Shown here piece by piece: positions 45,397-54,216 of a DNA stretch of 64,000 nucleotides (position 1 is the first letter of the stretch; every line of letters starts with the position of its first letter). Source of the DNA: Thraustochytrium sp. TN22 (taxonomy: Eukaryota > Sar > Bigyra > Thraustochytrida > Thraustochytriidae); NCBI GenBank assembly GCA_013306675.1, contig JABLUY010000132.1:37436-101435 (forward strand). Direction: 5' to 3'. Position numbers and translations under genes: made by a program. The notes under the pieces are model-generated. The model saw nothing but the letters and a program-made list of their open reading frames with translations, had not been told where the DNA came from and made no database searches.

Positions 45397-47376
45397 ATGA
45401 TGGCGCCGGTGCTGGGCGCCGCCGCGCTGGCCACGAAGCGCAAGTCGCTGGCGCGGCACCCGGAGGAGGACGAGGAGGTCAAGCGCGAGGATTTGGACGG
45501 CGCCGCGCCGGCGGACGGGAACTGCGAAGCGGAGGCGGCGGCGGCGGCGGAGGCAGCAGCAGCACGGCAGCAGCATGTACTGGAGGCGGACGCGCGGCTA
45601 AGCGAGAGCGTGCTGTGGGAGATGATGCGGAGGTTCTACGCGGACCAGGGCGTGGAGGCCTGGTCGCTGGGTATCGTGCCGCACTTCATCACGTGCAACG
45701 CCTTCATCGCGCGGTCATACGCCAAGGTGATCCAGGGGTACATCGCGGACCTGGCGTCGAGCGGGCGCCTGGACACAAGCGAGCCGCTCTACATTGTGGA
45801 GCTGGGCGTGGGGTCGGGCAAGTTCTCCTTTTTGCTGCTCAAGGCGCTCGTGGAGCGCATGGAGCTCATGTACGGCGACGAGCCACCGGTGCGCGTCAAG
45901 TACGTGCTGACGGACTTTTGCGAGACGCCGTTCGCGTTCTGGCGCGCGCACCCGGCACTGCAGCGGTACCTGAGCTCGGGCGCGCTGGACTTTGCCAAGT
46001 TTGACGCTTGCGCAGACGACTGCCTAAGGCTCCAAATGAGCGGCGCCGAGGTGCGCGCCATGGCGAACCCCGCCGTGGTGGTGGCCAACTACCTCTTCGA
46101 CACGTTGCCCGCCGACGCATACCGTGTGCGGGACGGCGTGCTGAGCGAAGGTCTGCTGAGCGTGCTGACGCCGTCGCCCGAGGCGGACCGCTCGGACCCG
46201 GTCATCCTCAACCGCTTCGCGCCGCACTGGTCCTGGAGGCCGGTGAGCGAGGAGCGCCTGGACGGCATGGAGGACGCGACGAGCGCCGCGATCCTGCGCT
46301 GGTACCGCGAGCACTTTGGGCGCGCCGACGCCTCCTTTCTGCTGCCAACGCAGTCGCTACGCTGCCTGGATCGCCTGCGCGCGCTCTCGCGCGACGGCCG
46401 CCTCATGGTGCTCTCGGGCGACAAGGGCCAGAGCAACACCGTGTCGCTGCGGCAGAACGGCCTCAGCGACCCACACATTGCCGTGCACGGGTCCTTCTCG
46501 CTCATGGTGAACTACCATGCCATCGGGCTCTGGTTCCAGGCGCACGGCGGCTTCGCGCTGCACTGCCCGCTCGAGGACGCCTCGCTCAAGGTGTCCGCCT
46601 TTGTTCTGGACGCGCCCGGCGATCGCAGCGGCGGCCCCGCCGCCGCCGCCGCCTCGGCCCCGGACACCTCGGCATGGAACTGCTACGGCGAGGCGCCCGC
46701 GGCGCGCACGCGCGCGTTCCACACGCTTCGGGTGGCCTTTGGCGAGACCGTGGGCAGCTTCGGGCCGGACCACTTCTTCCACCTGCAGCAGCGCGAGGTG
46801 GCCGACTGCGACGCGGCGCAGGATGAATCGCTCGTGCGCGCCATCATGGCGCTCCTGCAGATCAGCGACTGGGATGCTGACCTCGTCTTTAAGTATCGCG
46901 AGGTGCTCCTGGCCAATCTCGGCGCCTGCAACGTGCGCCTGCTCGACGACCTGCGCCGCGGCATGAAGCGCGCGTGGGAGAACTATTTCTTCCTCGAGCA
47001 TGAAAAGGACTTCGCCTTCGAGCTTGGCCGCTTCCACTACGGCCTGCAGGAGTACGAGCGCGCGCTCATCTTCTACTCCAAGTCCTCCGAGCTTGTCGGC
47101 AAGCACCACATCACCGAGCACAACATCGGTCTCTGCCACTCCAGTCTTGGCAACACGCAGGCCGCGCTCGACCACTTTCGCGCCTGCCTCGAGCTCAACC
47201 CCACCTACGCCAAGGCCATCGAGCAACAGGCCAAGCTGCTCGCGCTGCCGCCTCGCGCTCTCTCGCTCTCCCGCCGCGACCTCATTGAGCAGGAGATGGT
47301 GGCCAAGTCCCCCCAGAACTCGCGCCACGTCCGCATTTCCTTCGACCCTGAAGTCATTCAGCGCGCTCAGCGCTGA
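45397..47376 (+). CDS. SAM-dependent methyltransferase-like protein with C-terminal TPRs
   Basis: 659 residues (ATG at 45397 or the adjacent one at 45400). After an acidic, Ala-rich start comes the conserved part: FYADQGVEAWSLGIVPHFIT, then LYIVELGVGSGKFSFLLLKA (motif I of class I SAM methyltransferases), VKYVLTDFCETPFAFWRAHP and NPAVVVANYLFDTLPADAY. This follows bacterial SAM-dependent proteins related to the MidA/NDUFAF7 type; the substrate is unknown. The last 150 residues are TPR-like (ELGRFHYGLQEYERALIFYS, then NIGLCHSSLGNTQAALDHF). MidA/NDUFAF7 dimethylates an Arg of complex I, but no direct orthology is claimed. Bacterial ancestry is possible. Confidence 0.7.
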   Translation: MMAPVLGAAALATKRKSLARHPEEDEEVKREDLDGAAPADGNCEAEAAAAAEAAAARQQHVLEADARLSESVLWEMMRRFYADQGVEAWSLGIVPHFITCNAFIARSYAKVIQGYIADLASSGRLDTSEPLYIVELGVGSGKFSFLLLKALVERMELMYGDEPPVRVKYVLTDFCETPFAFWRAHPALQRYLSSGALDFAKFDACADDCLRLQMSGAEVRAMANPAVVVANYLFDTLPADAYRVRDGVLSEGLLSVLTPSPEADRSDPVILNRFAPHWSWRPVSEERLDGMEDATSAAILRWYREHFGRADASFLLPTQSLRCLDRLRALSRDGRLMVLSGDKGQSNTVSLRQNGLSDPHIAVHGSFSLMVNYHAIGLWFQAHGGFALHCPLEDASLKVSAFVLDAPGDRSGGPAAAAASAPDTSAWNCYGEAPAARTRAFHTLRVAFGETVGSFGPDHFFHLQQREVADCDAAQDESLVRAIMALLQISDWDADLVFKYREVLLANLGACNVRLLDDLRRGMKRAWENYFFLEHEKDFAFELGRFHYGLQEYERALIFYSKSSELVGKHHITEHNIGLCHSSLGNTQAALDHFRACLELNPTYAKAIEQQAKLLALPPRALSLSRRDLIEQEMVAKSPQNSRHVRISFDPEVIQRAQR

Positions 47377-47998
47377 CCCAAATCGCGCCGACCCACTGAA
47401 GGCCTGCCTCTCTGCTGTACGCTCTCAGTGAGCGCCGACTCTGACCGAGCGCTTACTCGCCGTCAAACCGAGCGCCTACCTCCGCCGAGCGCCTGCTGGC
47501 ACTGCCAGGCCGACTCTTATCGTCAGGCTTGCCACTCGCTGCGAGTCTGCGCCGACCTGGGTTGCGCTTATCCTTGCCTTGCTTTGTTTGAATGTCAACA
47601 ACAATTTATCTCAAGCTCAAAGAATCAACAGCCATGCGCTCATGTGAGCCCCGCTGCCGCTGCGTGGACAGCGAAAAGCCGAGCGTCACAGAACATCACG
47701 CAGCTGGACTGCCCACCTGCCATGGCATCACGCCAGCCCTTTCTCTCGCGTCTTTTGCGGTGTAGTCAATCTCGTCGAGGCCAATCGACGAGCACGGGGA
47801 CGAGCATCAGCGCCGCGCGGCGCCTCCCAGCAAGTTCTGGAGGTACCGGGCACGGCCCCTGCCGCTTTGCCGCTTGCCTTGAGCACACGCAGCTCCTCAC
47901 ACCGCTCCTCGTATAAGCTGAGTGGGCCCAGGTGCGCTGAAGCGGCCGTGCGCGGCTCGTACACCGCGGCGGGTCGCACTCACGTCAATGATCCGAAA
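47377..47998. other. Intergenic region, possibly containing gene debris
   Basis: No intact gene. On the minus strand, segments at about 47850-47930 (LYEERCEELRVLKASGKAAG) and 47720-47790 (IGLDEIDYTAKDARERAGV) look coding but lie in different frames with stops between them. They may be remnants of the broken gene just upstream. Confidence 0.35.
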
Positions 47999-48375
47999 TC
48001 ACGGGTCCTTCGCAATACGCGTGTACAGCCCGCGCAGGAAATGGTCCAGCTGCGCCACGCCCCCGACCTCCTTCTCGAGCCTCCCGAACAAATCGCGCAC
48101 GCCTTGGCCCCGCGCACGCCTTGGCCCCACGAGTCCTCGTCACGGTACATCGTGTACCGCGCCACCATGCGCTTGGCCGCGGCGCCCCTCTCGCCGTCCT
48201 CGTTCTCCAGCCGATAGATCTCGGCTTGGATGGCGTCATGCACCACCAGCGCAAGAGCAACGAGCGGGTCGTGGTAGAAGTACCTGCTAAAGTTGTCCTC
48301 GAAGTCGCGATGCGCGCGGCCTCCGTTTCCCTCATGCTTCGCTTCGCGTGGCTGCAACTCAAGGCCGGCGGGCAC
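47999..48375 (-). pseudogene. Gene fragment frameshifted by a 17-bp tandem duplication
   Basis: The minus strand reads DFEDNFSRYFYHDPLVALAL, VVHDAIQAEIYRLENEDGE and RMVARYTMYRDEDSWGQGV, a convincing protein. The frame then runs into a perfect 17-bp tandem duplication (48095-48128) and becomes nonsense. Read past the duplication in the shifted frame, coding character resumes as DLFGRLEKEVGGVAQLDHFL and LRGLYTRIAKDP, up to a TGA at 47999-48001. The family is not recognised. It could be a real null allele, an assembly artefact or a pseudogene. A start is not clear; upstream is an ORF at 48359-48502. Confidence 0.6.
48095..48128. repeat. Perfect 17-bp tandem duplication
   Basis: gcgcacgccttggcccc occurs twice in direct succession (48095-48111 and 48112-48128) with no mismatch. 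17 is not a multiple of three, so it shifts the reading frame of the minus-strand gene. Confidence 0.95.
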
Positions 48376-48502
48376 ACAGTGCTGGGATCTTATTTACAGT
48401 TAGATGCTCGCGGGCCCGGACCGTGACGGGCTTGTTCTTACGGTCAAGCTCCACCGTAACGTGCGCCGGGACGCCGCACTTGGAGACCGCGCGCCGCACC
48501 AT
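48359..48502 (-). CDS. Short ORF or first exon upstream of the broken gene
   Basis: 47 residues starting MVRRAVSKCGVPAHVTVELD, then RKNKPVTVRAREHLTVNKI. Residue use looks coding up to about residue 40. It may be the first exon of the broken minus-strand gene at 47999-48375, with a lost or shifted junction, or an independent small protein. No family is recognised. Confidence 0.4.
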   Translation of the reverse strand: MVRRAVSKCGVPAHVTVELDRKNKPVTVRAREHLTVNKIPALCARRP

Positions 48503-48748
48503 CGCGTGCTAGTAGTAGTGCTGGTGTACCCTATAATGGGACCAGGGACCCCTACCACCACCACGCGCGTGCACGCGCGTGTGTAGACCTGCGTCGAGAG
48601 CGGCGGCGGCGGCGGTGGCGGCGGGCGCGGCGGCGGCCGCCGCGCGGGGAGGGGGGAGGGGCGAGGGGGGAAGGGGGGGGGGCGGCGAACGGCAGGCGCG
48701 GAGAGCAAGCCGTTCACCCGCTCGCGGGGCCTCCGGCGTCAAGCAATC

Positions 48749-50167
48749 ATGGTGAGCATGTTTCAACTCATCAAGGCAGGCGACCTCGCCGGCGTCCAGC
48801 GCGCCGTGCAGGAGGACCCCAGCAAGCTCGATGCCACGGTGACAACTAATGAACACACACCGCTCATGTGGTCGCTGCATCCTAATTCAGGCGGCCAACC
48901 CGCCATCGCGCGGTGGCTCGTCGAGCGCGGCGCCAACCTCGACCTGCAGTGCGACGAGCAATGGACCGCGCTCATGTACGCCTGCCAGTTCGACCAGCCC
49001 GAGACCGCGCAGAAGATCGTCGAGCGCGGCGCCAAGCTCGACCTGCAGAACCAGAACGGATGGACCGCGCTCATGATTGCCTGCCGGTACGACCAGCCCG
49101 AGACCGCGCAGAAGATCGTCGAGCGCGGCGCCAAGCTCGACCTGCAGAACAACGAGCAATGGACCGCGCTCATGATTGCCTGCCGTAACGACCAGCCCGA
49201 GACCGCGCAGAAGATCGTCGAGCGCGGCGCCAAGCTCGACCTGCAAGAGGTGGACGGATGGACCGCGCTCATGATGGCCTGCCAACAGCCCAATGATGGA
49301 ACGGGCGACACGCGCGAGGGGATGCTGCGGTGCGTGGAGGTATGCTGGGCCGCGGGCGCCGGGCTGCAGTTCAGGACCCGTAACGGCAATGACGCTCTCG
49401 CGCTCGCCCGCTACTTCGGGCGCGGCGACGTGGTGGCGTTCCTGGAGTTTGTGACCGCGTCGGAGGTGGCGCGCGTCCTGCAGAGCGAGCTGGGCCTCGG
49501 GCGCGCTGTGGTTCGGAACTTCTACGACGGGGACGTGCTCACGCCGGAGGACTGCGCCCTGCTGAGCGACATCGACCTGGAGCGGCTCGGGGTGGCGGCC
49601 GTCGGGAAGCGGCGCAGGTTCCTCCAGCGGTTCGCGAATGGGGGCGCGGGAACGCTGCAGCGCGACTCGCTGACACGGCGGATGGCGCGCCGCTTGTCGG
49701 AGGCGCTGCGTCGGGGCTCATTCGCGTACGACGCCTTTTTGACGCACGAGTGGGGCGAGGACGGGCACTCGAATCACGCGATCGTGAGCCACGTGAATGC
49801 GCTGCTCGTGGGCAGAGGCAAATCGACCTGGTTCGACGAGCAGAGGCTTACGGGCGATATCGCGTCGCAGATCGACGCCGGCATTCAAGGGTCGCGCAAG
49901 ATAGTGGTCTTCATCACGCGGCGCTACATGGAGAAGGTGGCCACGCCCGCTGACGTGGACGACTACTGCAATAAGGAGTTCACGGCTGCAGCCCGCGTGC
50001 GCGGGACGGTCAACATGATCCCGGTGGTGCTGGACGCGAGCATGCTCGATACGAGGACCTGGATCGGGCCGCTGCAGCTGCACTTGGGCGGCTTCATTTT
50101 CGTGGACTTCTCCACCCCGGCCAAGCGCGAGGCCAATCTGGCCGCGCTGTTGGCGCGCATTGGCTAA
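48749..50167 (+). CDS. ANK-SAM-TIR domain protein
   Basis: 472 residues. Residues 1-225 are ankyrin repeats, three of which are almost identical (QKIVERGAKLDLQ, then WTALMIACR) with near-identical DNA every 99 bp. Residues about 239-297 fit a SAM domain (VLQSELGLGRAVVRNFYDGD, then LERLGVAAVGKRRRFLQRF). Residues about 327-470 form a TIR domain: YDAFLTHEWGEDGHSNHAIV, a box-2-like STWFDEQRLTGDIASQID and KIVVFITRRYMEKV. In TIR NADases such as SARM1 a Glu lies in the helix after the D..L.G loop. By hand alignment this position is not Glu here, so catalysis is doubtful. It may be an innate-immune or cell-death adaptor. The ATG at 48749 has a second Met three codons on. Confidence 0.8.
   Translation: MVSMFQLIKAGDLAGVQRAVQEDPSKLDATVTTNEHTPLMWSLHPNSGGQPAIARWLVERGANLDLQCDEQWTALMYACQFDQPETAQKIVERGAKLDLQNQNGWTALMIACRYDQPETAQKIVERGAKLDLQNNEQWTALMIACRNDQPETAQKIVERGAKLDLQEVDGWTALMMACQQPNDGTGDTREGMLRCVEVCWAAGAGLQFRTRNGNDALALARYFGRGDVVAFLEFVTASEVARVLQSELGLGRAVVRNFYDGDVLTPEDCALLSDIDLERLGVAAVGKRRRFLQRFANGGAGTLQRDSLTRRMARRLSEALRRGSFAYDAFLTHEWGEDGHSNHAIVSHVNALLVGRGKSTWFDEQRLTGDIASQIDAGIQGSRKIVVFITRRYMEKVATPADVDDYCNKEFTAAARVRGTVNMIPVVLDASMLDTRTWIGPLQLHLGGFIFVDFSTPAKREANLAALLARIG
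48990..49260. repeat. 99-bp tandem repeats encoding ankyrin units
   Basis: cagcccgagaccgcgcagaa starts near 48997, 49096 and 49195, an exact 99-bp period (33 residues). The copies are nearly identical over the unit, including third codon positions, showing recent duplication. Confidence 0.85.
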
Positions 50168-50272
50168 AAGAGCTATCCTTGTTTGTTGTTTGTGTGCTGC
50201 TGCCGCTGCGTTTTTTGTTCGTGTGGGCTGCACGCCGCGCCGCGCCGCGCGCGCGCGCGCCTGTGCACATAT

Positions 50273-50828
50273 ATGATCGGGAGCGCTAGCGTTCACGTCG
50301 AGGTGCTTGGCCGCGCGCGCGCCCGCGTGCACCAACCAACCCAGCTAGCCCGGCCACGCCATCATGCCTTGGAGCAGGCGGCGACGGCTTTTTTGCCAAG
50401 GCGCAGCGGCGCAAGCCGCGCCGTGGGTTCTCCGGAGGGCCGCCTGCGCCCGCCGCGTCAGGCGGCGGCGTTTGTCTTCCTGGCGGCGCTGGCTGCTGCG
50501 CTTCCGGGCGGCACGTGGCCCTGCCTGTGTGCGGCGAGCGCGAGCGCGTTTGTGCTGGAGGACCTCTTCGTGGAGTTTCCGCACGGGCTCGCGCGCGATG
50601 TGCAGATGACTTGCGCCAACGCCGAAAGCACGGCCTTCCAGCTTGGCGCCTTTGAGTGCGTACATTCCAGAGAGCAAGACGGCGAGCAGCCGCGAGATCC
50701 TGCGCAATTACTGGCACGTGAATGAGCCCGTGGGCTTCCCCTTCGACGACGCGGACGCGCTGCAGTACTATCGAGGGATCGCATGCGACAAGGTCAGAGG
50801 GCGGAAGATCAACAAGAGCAACGCCTAG
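50273..50828 (+). pseudogene. Apparently frameshifted gene, unknown
   Basis: One frame carries a hydrophobic stretch (AAFVFLAALAAALPGGTWPC) and then FVLEDLFVEFPHGLARDVQM and CANAESTAFQLGAF. From about 50650 coding character moves to another frame, SAYIPESKTASSREILRNYW and VGFPFDDADALQYYRGIACD, ending at a TAG (50826-50828). No intron borders fit the shift. The hydrophobic segment suggests a secreted or membrane protein. A true start is not seen: the in-frame ATG near 50273 lies in low-complexity sequence. It is a decayed gene or contains a one-base error. Confidence 0.4.
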
Positions 50829-51371
50829 ATGCCCGCCCCGTCGGAAGCCTCGTGTGACGCGCCCATCTCGGGCGATCTCGGAGCGATCCCGGGCGCGCGG
50901 CGAAAGTCTCAGCGACTCCCGGCTCGAACGCTCAATATACTTCGCACGCTGCCGTCAATGCAACCCATGCATGATCGCGCAGCGCCACGAGCTGCTCCCA
51001 GCGCGGCTCTGCGCCAACCAAGGCGCTCACCTCTTTGTATCCCGTACAAAGGCCCTAGGCAGCATTACTGCCCGGGCATCGCAACCCTCAGTCTGGCGCC
51101 AAGCCTCCCCGCGGCATCGGCAGACTCGCAACTCCGGCTCGACCTGGCCTCCAGCTCTCGACCGTACCAACAACCTTTTCACCCCGTTCCTCGCCTGGCC
51201 CCTTCGGCTAGCGCGGGGGCGGGGCTTCGTTGCGTTTCTAACACCTGTCCATCTTTTAGCTTTCGACTCAGTGCTTCTCCACTTGTTAGATTACTGGGCT
51301 CCCATTGATCTCTCAAGGAAAAGTTTGACAAAAATGTGCTGGTCAAGTGCTGGTCCTGTCATCCAGCGAAA
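50829..51371. other. Region upstream of the retrotransposon gag
   Basis: No coding signal. It may contain the left LTR or leader of the copia-like element, but no second copy was found to prove an LTR. Confidence 0.35.
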
Positions 51372-52580
51372 ATGGACTCCCCTTCGGAAAAGTACCATCG
51401 GTCCAAGGCTCCCAAACCGCCCAAGGACCTCCAGGCCGAGTGGCCCATCTTCAAGGAAAAGCTCGAGTTCTACCTCCACATGAACAAGTGCCACCCCGAC
51501 AAGATTGAGGAGGAGGAGGATGAAGACCAGGAGACCGTGCTTAACCAGCGCCTCTACTCCATCCTCATCACCACGCTTCGCGGGTACGCCAACATCGCCC
51601 GCGAAGACAACCCCGATCGCTCGGGCGTCACTGGCTGGGAAAACCTAATCGCGCTTGTGGAGCGCAAATCAGCCGCCAGGACCGACCTCATCTGGACCAA
51701 GCTGATGAGCTTCCTCACCAAAGACAAGCTTAACACCGCTCTGGAGTCCACGTCCAACACTCACCAGTGGATGCTCGACATCAAGATGACGGTCAGCGAC
51801 CTCGAGTCCCAGGAGCTGAGCCTCTCCGACCTCATGGCCAGCATCGCCATGCATACCCTCGTAGAGCGCTACCCGTCCTACACGACGAACAGCATGGCCG
51901 ACAAGGAGACCATCGAGACTTTCAAGTGGACGGACCTGCTGCACGCAATGACCATCGTCAACCGCCGCATCAAGAGCAACACCACCGACGACCAGTCGCA
52001 TCGCGCTCTCGCCGTGCAGCCGGCCAAGCCCAAGAAGTCCTCCAAGCCCAAGCGCGACAAGCCTGTCGAGAACTGCGGCAAGTGCGGCAGCGGCTCCCAC
52101 ACGAGCAAGGACTGCAACGCCAAGGATCTGTACTGCAAGCACTGCGACCTCACGATCCTCAGCACCAACGCATGCAGGACCAAAGGTGACAACAACGCCG
52201 CCAAACGTCGCAAGGAATCCAAGCAGGCTAAGAGTAAGCACACCGAGTCTGCTTGTTCTGCACTCCCTGCCAGCAAGCCTGATGTGTTTGTGGAGGAGCA
52301 ACACTCGTTCATGGCTCACAACACGTCACCGCAAGCTGACCACATCGCACTCATCGACAGCGGATGCTCCAGAACCCTCACCTCCGCGGCCGGCATCCTC
52401 GAGAGCCTCAACACAACGGCCAAGCGCAAGATTCTCATCGCCAACGGCCAACACATGACTGTCGAGGGCAGCGGCATCCTCCCGCTGACACTAACTGACA
52501 ATGAGGGCCGCCAACACACGTTCCGCGTCGCCGCCGACGTCCCTGATGCGCACGCACACGACCCTTATTGCGACCGGTGA
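51372..52580 (+). CDS. Copia-like gag with zinc knuckle and protease region
   Basis: 402 residues from the ATG at 51372 (MDSPSEKYHRSKAP); the frame is open 12 codons further up. The gag helical part shows LNQRLYSILITTLRGYANIA and TWMLDIKMTVSDLE-type segments of UBN2/copia gag. A CCHC knuckle CGKCGSGSHTSKDC lies in a basic region, and the protease motif HIALIDSGCSRTL (DSG) follows. Gag binds RNA and forms particles; the protease matures the polyprotein. The frame ends at 52580, just after coding character has moved to another frame, so the polyprotein is broken here. Confidence 0.8.
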   Translation: MDSPSEKYHRSKAPKPPKDLQAEWPIFKEKLEFYLHMNKCHPDKIEEEEDEDQETVLNQRLYSILITTLRGYANIAREDNPDRSGVTGWENLIALVERKSAARTDLIWTKLMSFLTKDKLNTALESTSNTHQWMLDIKMTVSDLESQELSLSDLMASIAMHTLVERYPSYTTNSMADKETIETFKWTDLLHAMTIVNRRIKSNTTDDQSHRALAVQPAKPKKSSKPKRDKPVENCGKCGSGSHTSKDCNAKDLYCKHCDLTILSTNACRTKGDNNAAKRRKESKQAKSKHTESACSALPASKPDVFVEEQHSFMAHNTSPQADHIALIDSGCSRTLTSAAGILESLNTTAKRKILIANGQHMTVEGSGILPLTLTDNEGRQHTFRVAADVPDAHAHDPYCDR

Positions 52581-53078
52581 TCTCACCAGCCTCGGCATCG
52601 CCATCAACATCCAGAACAACGGCAGCACACTACACCTCCCGGACGGCAGCTCCGTCCATTTGGTCAACATGCAGAACACGCCGACAGTTCGACTACAAGG
52701 ACACGCCCTCGCTGCGCGCCAACAGCACGATTACCTGCGGCAGCATCTAGTGTTCGGCCACGCCGGCCTCGACGGCTTGCCGCCACTCTCGGCATCCCCG
52801 AGACCCAGGTCAACTTCTCGTGCTCCAAGTGCGCTCTGGCCAACATCAAGTGGGTTTCTACCAAGCGTGGACCACACAAACCTCGGACGACCGCGCCGCG
52901 CCAAGCTGCCACTGTCGACGTGCTCGGGCCCTTCCCCTTCCCGAGCTACGGCAAGGGTCATCGCTACGCGGCCATCTACCGTGACCTCCACTCAGGTTTT
53001 GTCTACGTCCACTTCATGGTCGACACCAGCGACGTCGCAAGCACCCTTCGGAACTTCAGAAACCAGTGGCACGACTCG
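52560..53078 (+). pseudogene. Remnant of copia-like pol (pre-integrase and partial integrase)
   Basis: Coding-like parts in successive frames are TLIATGDLTSLGIAINIQNN and LHLPDGSSVHLVNMQN, then LGIPETQVNFSCSKCALANI (Cys pair of the pre-integrase zinc region). VLGPFPFPSYGKGHRYAAIY and SGFVYVHFMVDTSDVASTLR then give the start of the integrase core with its first Asp region. At least two frame changes are present and the sequence ends mid-domain. Confidence 0.65.
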
Positions 53079-53635
53079 AGGGGCACACGTCATACGTCTT
53101 AAGCGTGGCTTTGGACGGCGACCGGATCGTGTCTGGGTCGTGGGACGAGACGGTGCGCGTGTGGGACGCTCACACCGGCCAAATGCTGCACGTGCTCGAG
53201 GGGCACACGTCCTTAGTCAACAGCGTGGCTTTGGACGGCGACCGGATCGTGTCTGGGTCTGACGACAAGACGGTGCGCGTGTGGGACGCTCACACCGGCC
53301 AAATGCTGCACGTGCTCAAGGGGCACAAGTCATTTGTCAACAGCGTGGCTTTGGACGGCGGCATCATCACCAGCAAGGACAGGAGCGGCACCGTGCTGCA
53401 CTGGGACCTGCAGACCGGTGCGCAAGTGGACGCTCAAGCCGCGGCGACGCGTCTGGAGGGGGGGCACCACGCCCTTGCGGTTGAGGTGACAAAGTGTCTC
53501 CAGATCCTGCCTGGCTATGGCCGGGTAGGCTTCACGACGGATTATAACATCACACTTTGCGTCCGTCAGGGCGCCACCATCGTTGCTGGTGAAGCGTCCG
53601 GCATGGTGCACATTCTCGAAGTGAGAGACGTATAG
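53060..53635 (+). pseudogene. WD40-repeat fragment joined to the retrotransposon
   Basis: About 190 codons without a start ATG. There are two full WD40 repeats and part of a third (LEGHTSYVLSVALDGDRIVS, DETVRVWDAHTGQMLHV), nearly identical at DNA level with an exact 120-bp period (units from 53078, 53198 and 53318). A more divergent C-terminal part ends VHILEVRDV and a TAG. The repeat begins directly where the integrase sequence ends. It is probably the 3' part of a WD40 gene cut by the junction; translation as a fusion is not supported because the frames differ. Confidence 0.65.
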
Positions 53636-54216
53636 TCACTCCCTCCTTTGCCAAAGTGACCGATCGATTGGTGATAGCACTGGCCCCAAAAACAGAATTA
53701 AAAATGTTGATCAAGCACACGTCACGGGCAATCGTTGTCGTCGTAGCCCATCCCGGGCAATCTTGCCGATGCCTAATCGCATGCCAGTATCTCCTCTTCA
53801 ACCTCAGTTTGAGACCTCCACTCGAGCTGCAATCAATTGCCTGCAATGCATGACCCTGCTCCCGCTTTCCTCCTCGTTGTGTTCGTCGATCAGGCGGGCC
53901 GCCGCGCCTGGCAGTGCCTCTGCGCGGTGCCTCGCAGACGGTTACTCACGCCAGCCAACTTCATAAGCGAGTCAAGCCTTGCACGCGCTGCCAGTGGCGG
54001 CCGCGCGGCTTGCCGGCGTGGCTCGCTTTTTTCGTTCTTGTCTTCAAGTTCGAGTTCGAGTTCAAGCCCCGGTTGGCCTTCACCGGCAAGTCGAGGGCCG
54101 CGCCGGCGGCCTGGAGCGCCGTGGAGCGGGCGTCCTGCGCGCGCGGCAGTGCCGGTGGCGGCGGCGCGGGGCCGCGCGCGCGCGGTCGATGCGCGGCGGC
54201 GGGCGCGCGGGGCGCG
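53636..54216. promoter_or_regulatory. Intergenic region upstream of the 54.2-kb gene
   Basis: No gene is seen. A GCCAGTGGC motif lies at 53990-53998. The open frame above 54217 is Phe/Glu then Ala/Arg-rich and is treated as leader. Confidence 0.4.

Larger units (their letters stand above)
51372..53078 (+). mobile_element. Truncated copia-like LTR retrotransposon
   Basis: The order gag, CCHC knuckle, aspartic protease, GAG-pre-integrase and start of integrase is that of Ty1/copia elements. The element stops inside the integrase core at about 53078, where sequence switches to WD40 repeats. Reverse transcriptase and RNase H are absent, and there are frame changes after 52560. Flanking LTRs were not recognised. 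Confidence 0.75.

Noticed and set aside
50829-51371. Left LTR of the copia-like element
   Set aside because: No matching copy exists downstream of the truncated element, and no clear TG...CA borders or primer-binding site could be fixed.
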